Assembly: GCA_045576675.1 (NCBI GenBank)
Contig: JAZNGX010000181.1
Coordinates: 1-6,989 of the forward strand
Origin: JAZNGX01 sp045576675
GTDB taxonomy: Bacteria; Bacillota; Clostridia; Monoglobales; Firm-18
Length of the DNA: 6,989 bases
Direction: 5' to 3'
Made by a program: the position numbers and the translations under genes. Under the pieces are notes generated by a model, which saw only the letters and a list, made by a program, of their open reading frames with translations, was not told where the DNA came from and searched no databases. Of the stretch, positions 1 through 4,235 are shown piece after piece; the stretch's first letter is position 1; each line of letters opens with the position of its first letter.

Positions 1-11
1 AAAAAACAATT

Positions 12-57
12 AGCATCAAAAACCGCTGAAACTTTTAGTTTTCAGCGGTTTTATGCT
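12..57 (-). terminator. Hairpin, candidate terminator for minus-strand transcription
   Basis: A 13-bp perfect stem pairs 19-31 (AAAACCGCTGAAA) with 40-52 around an 8-nt loop. AGCAT at 12-16 pairs with ATGCT at 53-57 across a 2-nt bulge. Read on the minus strand, the hairpin is followed within a few bases by a T-rich run (complement of 1-6), as in an intrinsic terminator. The nearest minus-strand gene, the permease, stops about 160 bp away, so it may end that transcript or one lying beyond the window. Confidence 0.55.
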
Positions 58-64
58 TGCTTTC

Positions 65-200
65 GTCCAACGCAAGCTCTACCGTATACTCATACGCCTA
101 CGAGCTTGTGTTGAACAAATTCACCTTTCTTTTTCAACGTCTGCCAGCGTGTCCATAGGTTTATCGACACGCTGACACCCTTTGCAATATGCAAAGGGTG
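65..200. repeat. Cluster of three consecutive hairpins in non-coding DNA
   Basis: Three hairpins follow one another. In the first, 68-79 pairs with 102-113 (12 bp, one G-T wobble) and an inner CGTAT/ATACG stem lies at 83-87/92-96. In the second, CAGCGTGTC at 145-153 pairs with 166-174. In the third, CACCCTTTGCA at 176-186 pairs with 190-200 around a 3-nt loop, starting 15 nt past the permease stop on the minus strand. None is followed by a clear T-run, so they are not classical terminators; they could protect a transcript 3' end or belong to a repeat family. I see no coding sequence in 1-215. Confidence 0.5.
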
Positions 201-215
201 AGTCAATAGCTTTTA

Positions 216-1590
216 TCATTCTTTTGAAAGAACAGATGAGAAAATCATACAAATGCCACTTACCGCAAGCGGAATTGCAATATACCACAGTGCCGATACA
301 TTTATGCTTGCTGAAAGCGATACTTCACGGAACATAAGTGATATGGGGAAAAGCTCTCTGTTATTAAGTAAAATCATTGGTGCCATTGTGTCACCCCAGA
401 ACCAGGCAAAGCAAACACCTGCACCTGCCAATGCGACAGGGATAATGTTTTTCCCTGACTTTATCGGATATGCAAAAACAAGCAGCATTATCGGCACAAG
501 GCTTAAATTCTGCAATATAACGCCGATGGGGGTGTTAGCCAGATTTATGCTGCGGATAATCAGATAGTTACCCATTATACTGTTGGCAGTTGCTATAAGC
601 AATGCGACAACACTAAGACCATATATACCTGATTCTGATGCAAGATTTGCCATAACAGCAGCTATTACTGCGGTTAAAAGAGCAGAAAAGACTGCAATGA
701 TGATTCCGTTTATGTAACCGTTAACAAACTCGTCCATAAAAGCAACCCCGTCAGAGCTTACATTGTTCATTACTGTTATTACAAGCATAGCAATGGGAAT
801 AATTGCTACTGCAATTGCAGGATAAGCATTGGTGCGAATTGCGGGCTTTTGCTTGCTGCTGAATACAAAAGCAGCAATTACTGTGCCTGCTGCGGCAGGT
901 AAAATCTGAGCAATGGATTTTGCTATGTGCATAGCTGCAGCAAAAGAGCCGTCACCATTAATTAAGCCGTTTCTGTAAGTATATGTAGAAAGTGTGTCAA
1001 GCACCTCATAAGTAAGCGGATTGTAAATTCCTGTAAGCAAGGTGTTATCAGCAGTAAAAATGCTCATAAGGCGTATTGCAGAGAAAAGCAACGAGCATTT
1101 TATGCTTTCCTTTAAACCATCACCATCTATAAAAATTGAAGCAATTATTATAAGACCCGAAAGCCTTAAACCATCAATTACAGAAACAGTTAAACGTAAC
1201 AAAAATGATGGATTTACAAGAATTTCCGAGGGAATTGTCATTATAAGCAGATTAACAGGTATGATGGACGGCAGACAGAAAGCCAGTGCCGTCAATGCTT
1301 TTGCTGCTTTGTTTTTTATGCTGCACACTGCAGCAGATGCCGCAAAAACATATATTGTGCCTGCAATAAGGCTTAATACACCTATTGCTGCTGAGTTTTT
1401 GAAAATCCTTAAAAAGTGAGGAGTTAAAATGGTTTTTGCGTAATTTTCAAAGCCAACCCACGGGCTGCCTGCAAGCCCCCCTTAAAGGAGTGTAGCTTTT
1501 AAAGCTTAAAATAAGGGTGTACAAAATGGGCAGCAAAAATATAAATGCTGCAATGGTAAGCAAAATTTTACTGATTGGTTTGTTTTTCAT
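216..1590 (-). CDS. Fused LplB-like/YtcP-like sugar ABC transporter permease, frameshifted
   Basis: This is a multi-pass inner-membrane protein, 457 residues once a 1-nt frameshift at the six-C run 1476-1481 is repaired. The start is ATG at 1590, preceded by AAGGGGG at good spacing. A shorter frame from an internal GTG at 1328 lacks the N-terminal helix. Residues 1-240 resemble LplB-type permeases: a first helix, SPWVGFENY (42-50), NPLTYEVL (190-197) and TYTYRNGL (202-209). The C-terminal half resembles YtcP/MalG-type permeases: NTPIGVILQ (from 352) and LNNRELFPISLMFREV (408-423). Family members are normally two separate proteins of about 300 residues. The coupling EAA loop is degenerate in the first half (IDGDGLKESIK) and apparently missing in the second. 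No solute-binding protein or ATPase is nearby, so substrate and activity are unknown. The frameshift may be a real mutation or a homopolymer error. Confidence 0.7.
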
Positions 1591-1640
1591 ATTTATTCCC
1601 CCTTGATGATTTTTGTGTTACAAGCAATCCCTCAGTCAAT

Positions 1641-1669
1641 ATGTTAACACACATGGCTTTTGATGTCAA
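1641..1669 (-). promoter_or_regulatory. Probable sigma-A promoter of the permease gene
   Basis: On the minus strand, TTGACA (1669-1664) is separated by 17 nt from TAACAT (1646-1641), a perfect -35 with a 4/6 -10. It lies about 50 bp upstream of the ATG at 1590 and faces away from the glutamine synthetase promoter. A palindromic TGTTAACA overlaps the -10 (1642-1649) and could bind a regulator, although it is too short to assign. Confidence 0.5.
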
Positions 1670-1713
1670 TGATAGGTTGGATGGCAGGTGCGTAGCTTGT
1701 ACTTAAGGAAGTC

Positions 1714-1742
1714 TTGACGTAATGTGTTTTTTACATTATAAT
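1714..1742 (+). promoter_or_regulatory. Sigma-A promoter of glutamine synthetase with internal inverted repeat
   Basis: TTGACG (1714-1719), a 17-nt spacer and TATAAT (1737-1742) form a near-consensus promoter. The predicted transcript starts around 1749, leaving only about 20 nt before the ATG at 1770. This rules out an upstream in-frame ATG at 1722, which falls between -35 and -10. The spacer contains the inverted repeat TAATGT-N7-ACATTA (1720-1738), placed where a bound repressor would block polymerase. It does not fit the 17-bp GlnR/TnrA consensus (TGTNA-N7-TNACA). Confidence 0.8.
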
Positions 1743-1769
1743 ACTAATATATGGAAAGGAGAGAGAAGA

Positions 1770-3194
1770 ATGGGTAAATCAGTACAAGACATTTTGCTTA
1801 TGATTAAGGAAAATGACATAAAAATGGTGGACTTTAAGATGGTTGACATCAATGGTCAGTTTCGTCACGTAACAATCCCTGCAAAGAATTTTTCTGAAAA
1901 AACAATGAAAAACGGTATCGGCTTTGATGCTTCAAATTACGGCTACGCAGTAGTTGAAAAAAGCGATATGGTGTTTATTCCCGACCCTGATACTGCAGTT
2001 ATAGACCCGTTTTGTGAAATCCCGACTCTTTCAATGACGGGTAATGCAATGATAATTGACAATCCCGAAAACAGACCGCTTGCTCAGTATCCAAGAAACA
2101 TTGTACTTGCGGCAGAAAAATATTTAAAGGACAGTGGCATTGCAGATACAATGCTTATCCTGCCTGAGTTTGAGTTTTATCTGTTTGACAATGTTGGCTG
2201 GGAGGTTAAGCCCGATTGTGTCGGCGTGTCTATAGATGCTGCTCAGGCACACTGGAACAGCGGCTCGGAGGGTCTGGGAAACGTTGTTGCAAAGCAGAAG
2301 AATTATCATATAGCAAAGCCCTTTGATGTGTCTTATGAAGCACGAAGCGAAATGTGTATGCTGATAGATGATGCAGGTATCGCACTTAATTACCATCATC
2401 CCGAGGTTGGTGCAGGTGGCCAGTTTGAAATTGAGCCTGAGCTTGGTCAGATGTCAAAAATGGCAGATGCCACAATGATGATTAAGTATATTATCCATAA
2501 TACTGCAAGAAAATATGGTATGTCTGCAACATTTATGCCAAAGCCGATTATGGGTGAGGCAGGAAATGGAATGCACGTGCATATGTTACTTTTAAAGGAT
2601 GGCGAGCCTGTTTTCTCTGACGACAACGGTTATTCTAATTTAAGCAAAGAGGCTCACTATTTTATGGGCGGCCTGCTTAAGCATATTGCGTCACTTTGTG
2701 CAATAACAAATCCAAGCACAAATTCATTCAAGCGTCTTGTGCCGGGCTTTGAAGCACCTGTTACTGTTGGCTATGCAACTTCAAACCGCAGTGCAGTAAT
2801 AAGAATTCCTGCATATGCAAAGTCACCTGAGCTTCGCAGATTCGAACTTAGAAATCCCGATGCAACGTGCAACCCGTATTTCTGCTATGCGGCAATTCTG
2901 ATGGCGGGTATTGACGGAATTAAGAATAAAATTGACCCGCACGCAAACGGCTGGGGTCCATATGATATGAATCTGTTCCATTTGTCTGACGAAGAAAAGG
3001 CAAAGCTTAAGCACTTGCCAACTTCTCTTGACGAGGCTCTTGATGCTCTTGAGGCTGACCATGATTACTTGACTGCAGGCGGAGTATTTCCTGAGGAGCT
3101 GCTTAAGAATTTTGTTGCATCAAAGCGTGCCGAGCTTCGTGAGCTTGCGGCAATTCCGCACCCTGCTGAGTTTGACAGATATTATAATTTATAA
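1770..3194 (+). CDS. glnA: Glutamine synthetase, type I (GSI-beta-like)
   Basis: ATP-dependent ligation of ammonia to glutamate; the family forms cytoplasmic dodecamers. The product is 474 residues. The start is ATG at 1770, with AAGGAG at 1756-1761; the upstream in-frame ATG at 1722 lies within the promoter. Family landmarks occur in order: LPEFEFYLFD (131-140) with metal-site glutamates, E212 and E220, NGMHVH (266-271, H269), the flap loop PGFEAPV (325-331, E328), NRSAVIRIP (339-347) and the C-terminal IPHPAEFDRYYNL. A segment around 150-185 (DAAQAHWNS...) matches the insertion typical of GSI-beta enzymes, and the length fits that class rather than the roughly 444-residue GSI-alpha of most Firmicutes. 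At the adenylylation position (E. coli NLYDLP, Tyr397) this protein reads NLFHLS with Phe403, so tyrosine adenylylation is not possible there. It is first in an operon with a tautomerase. A related gamma-glutamyl ligase is less likely given the full conservation. Confidence 0.96.
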   Translation: MGKSVQDILLMIKENDIKMVDFKMVDINGQFRHVTIPAKNFSEKTMKNGIGFDASNYGYAVVEKSDMVFIPDPDTAVIDPFCEIPTLSMTGNAMIIDNPENRPLAQYPRNIVLAAEKYLKDSGIADTMLILPEFEFYLFDNVGWEVKPDCVGVSIDAAQAHWNSGSEGLGNVVAKQKNYHIAKPFDVSYEARSEMCMLIDDAGIALNYHHPEVGAGGQFEIEPELGQMSKMADATMMIKYIIHNTARKYGMSATFMPKPIMGEAGNGMHVHMLLLKDGEPVFSDDNGYSNLSKEAHYFMGGLLKHIASLCAITNPSTNSFKRLVPGFEAPVTVGYATSNRSAVIRIPAYAKSPELRRFELRNPDATCNPYFCYAAILMAGIDGIKNKIDPHANGWGPYDMNLFHLSDEEKAKLKHLPTSLDEALDALEADHDYLTAGGVFPEELLKNFVASKRAELRELAAIPHPAEFDRYYNL

Positions 3195-3205
3195 GGAGAA
3201 CCAAA

Positions 3206-3433
3206 ATGCCATATATCGCAATAAAATGCTATCCAAAGGATGAGGACACAAAGAAAAAAGTTGTTGAAAAAATCAATGATATTTTTCTCGAATACTGGGG
3301 TTGCCCGAAGGAGGCAATAACTGTTTCTTTAGAGGAGGTTGCTCCCGAAAATTGGGAAGCAGACGTTGTAAAACCGCAGATTGAACCAAATCCCGATATA
3401 ATGATGATTGTATCAGGCGAGAAAAAATATTAA
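3206..3433 (+). CDS. 4-oxalocrotonate tautomerase family protein, PptA/YdcE-like
   Basis: A 75-residue small tautomerase. It begins Met-Pro, so removal of Met exposes the N-terminal Pro1 that acts as the catalytic base in this superfamily. The opening MPYIAIKCYPKDED and the middle VSLEEVAPENWEADV closely follow E. coli PptA (YdcE; MPHIDIKCFPRE..., ...LQQIQPESWQA), and the length matches (77 in E. coli). It is a soluble cytoplasmic protein, with homologues forming dimers or hexamers. The physiological substrate of PptA-type enzymes is not established, so only keto-enol tautomerase chemistry can be suggested. The ATG lies 11 bp after the glutamine synthetase stop, and the Shine-Dalgarno sequence overlaps that stop (TAAGGAG, 3192-3198), so the two genes are probably co-transcribed and translationally coupled. 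Confidence 0.88.
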   Translation: MPYIAIKCYPKDEDTKKKVVEKINDIFLEYWGCPKEAITVSLEEVAPENWEADVVKPQIEPNPDIMMIVSGEKKY

Positions 3434-3437
3434 TTAA

Positions 3438-3480
3438 AAAGAGCTGCAGCAAAATGAATTTCATCCTGCTGCAGCTCTTT
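3438..3480. terminator. Bidirectional intrinsic terminator
   Basis: A 14-bp perfect stem (AAAGAGCTGCAGCA at 3438-3451 with 3467-3480) encloses a 15-nt loop that can itself pair ATGA/TCAT. A-rich sequence on the left and T-rich sequence on the right allow termination in both directions. On the plus strand it starts 5 nt after the tautomerase stop; on the minus strand it follows the nitroreductase-derived tail ending at 3488. The right arm is shared with the second repeat copy near 6300, where the other arm has been lost. Confidence 0.85.
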
Positions 3481-3607
3481 GTTTGTATCAAAAGCTATCG
3501 TAATATATAACCTCATCGGTTGGGCGGAATTTGTAATGCATTTCAATAGGCTCGGCATTTTCGTGCGGATTTATTACAAGTATTCTTTGCGGCTGATAGT
3601 TGCAGCC
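3447..3607 (-). repeat. Direct repeat copy A: deleted nitroreductase tail plus its 3' UTR
   Basis: This segment repeats 6286-6731 on the same strand. The 103 bp 3455-3557 are identical to 6294-6396. 3573-3607 matches 6697-6731 with one mismatch. Relative to the other copy, exactly 285 bp (95 codons) are missing, bounded in copy B by the 7-bp direct repeat CACTTTC (6395-6401 and 6680-6686). I count about six mismatches over the 161 aligned bases, clustered near the deletion junction. Confidence 0.95.
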
Positions 3608-3808
3608 ATTGGGCAAAAGCGAATTTCCTTTGTCCGGTGCAGGCAGCATAAAGCTTTTGGTAAGTCCGTCTCTGTCTGTCACAAGATAAGCCACAAGCTC
3701 ATTGGCTCCATCGTCGTTAGTACGTGTTACGGTTACATACGCATTCGGAATGGGAATGCGTGCTTCTGACATAAAGACTCTTGCAGTAAAACCGTCCTGT
3801 GTTGCCAC
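3488..3808 (-). CDS. Chimeric ORF: beta-sandwich N-terminus joined to deleted nitroreductase tail
   Basis: 106 residues, GTG start at 3808 with a strong AGGAG (3816-3820) 7 nt upstream. Residues 1 to about 65 (ARVF...RIPIPNAYVTVTR...LVTDRDGLTKSFMLPAPDK) have the look of a carboxypeptidase-regulatory or transthyretin-like beta-sandwich found at the start of some clostridial surface or spore-associated proteins; this is a family-level resemblance only. From about residue 66 the protein switches to nitroreductase sequence: GCNYQPQRILV, from the FMN-binding N-terminal region, then directly PHENAEPIEMHYKF to the nitroreductase C-terminus. The missing 95 residues would include most of the flavin fold, so no nitroreductase activity is expected. 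The frame stays open across both seams. It may be a decaying remnant or a new small protein. The FMN-binding ERYSVRKF segment is absent. Confidence 0.55.
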   Translation of the reverse strand: MATQDGFTARVFMSEARIPIPNAYVTVTRTNDDGANELVAYLVTDRDGLTKSFMLPAPDKGNSLLPNGCNYQPQRILVINPHENAEPIEMHYKFRPTDEVIYYDSF

Positions 3809-3842
3809 AAAAAAACTCCTCTCCTGCTGATTTTATTATAAT

Positions 3843-3851
3843 TATATTATG
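3843..3851 (-). promoter_or_regulatory. Possible -10 element upstream of the chimeric gene
   Basis: On the minus strand CATAATATA (3851-3843) fits the CATA-NNN-TA form of sporulation sigma-E/sigma-K -10 boxes, and two overlapping TATAAT sequences lie at 3835-3846. No convincing -35 is present at either spacing, because the next upstream sequence belongs to the inverted-repeat element. The assignment rests on the -10 alone and is tentative. Confidence 0.25.
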
Positions 3852-3957
3852 AGTGATGCAAAAAAAGCACTGTGAAGGAACAGGTTCCCTAAGGACAGTT
3901 ACCTTTAATAAAAACGGAATTTGGCACACAAATTCCCTGCTTGTAACAGTATAAGAC

Positions 3958-4008
3958 AAAAACCTACCCGAAGAAGAGAAAACAAAACTCTTTTTCGGGT
4001 AGGTTTTT
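3958..4008. terminator. Strong bidirectional hairpin inside the element
   Basis: AAAAACCTACCCGAA (3958-3972) pairs perfectly with 3994-4008. A G-T pair and AAGAG/CTCTT (3974-3978/3988-3992) extend the stem to 21 bp around a 9-nt loop. A-run on the left and T-run on the right fit termination in either direction. It could isolate the GH2 transcript from the chimeric gene downstream of it on the minus strand. Confidence 0.75.
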
Positions 4009-4013
4009 TATAT

Positions 4014-4187
4014 AGTGATATTCTGCGCTTTTCGCACAGAGTGATATTTCCCTTTGGGGAAGTGGTATTGAAATCTTACGATTTCAGTGATATTTTATTC
4101 GCCATAAACTGCCGAAGGCAATATCACTTGAACGAAGTTCAAATACCACTGCGTAGCAATAGCACTCGCCGTAAGGCGAATAAAACT
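4014..4187. repeat. Mirror-symmetric array of 9-bp AGTGATATT units with hairpin spacers
   Basis: Four forward units, AGTGATATT at 4014, 4040 and 4086 and AGTGGTATT at 4061, are followed by four reverse-complement units: AATATCACT at 4120, AATACCACT at 4142, AATAGCACT at 4158 and AATAAAACT at 4179. Almost every spacer is a small hairpin of its own, for example TCCC-TTTG-GGGA, GAAATC-TTAC-GATTTC, TGAAC-GAA-GTTCA and CGCC-GTAA-GGCG. The units pair in nested order (4 with 5, 3 with 6, 2 with 7, 1 with 8). Confidence 0.85.
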
Positions 4188-4215
4188 GCCCAAGTGTCCT
4201 TAAGAACACTTGGGC
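4188..4215 (-). terminator. Hairpin near the element's right end, candidate GH2 terminator
   Basis: GCCCAAGTGT (4188-4197) pairs perfectly with ACACTTGGGC (4206-4215) around an 8-nt loop. Read on the minus strand it lies about 20 nt past the GH2 stop and is followed by AGTTTTATT, a short T-rich tail, so it could end the GH2 message. It is also one of the element's structural hairpins. Confidence 0.5.
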
Positions 4216-4235
4216 AACACAGTGCTTTTTTTGCA

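Noticed and set aside
1067..1080. 14-bp match ATAAGGCGTATTGC shared with 6914-6927
   Set aside because: One copy is inside permease coding sequence and the match does not extend on either side; treated as coincidence.
1722..1769. In-frame upstream ATG adding 16 residues to glutamine synthetase
   Set aside because: It lies between the -35 and -10 boxes, has no Shine-Dalgarno, and the added residues are not typical of the family; ATG 1770 has AAGGAG.
1743..1769. Riboswitch or glutamine-sensing leader before glutamine synthetase
   Set aside because: The predicted leader is only about 20 nt, too short for a structured sensor.
4014..4187. Regularly spaced short repeats resembling a CRISPR array
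   Set aside because: Units are only 9 bp, switch orientation midway, and the spacers are self-complementary hairpins of 7-28 bp rather than unique protospacer-like sequences. No cas genes are present.
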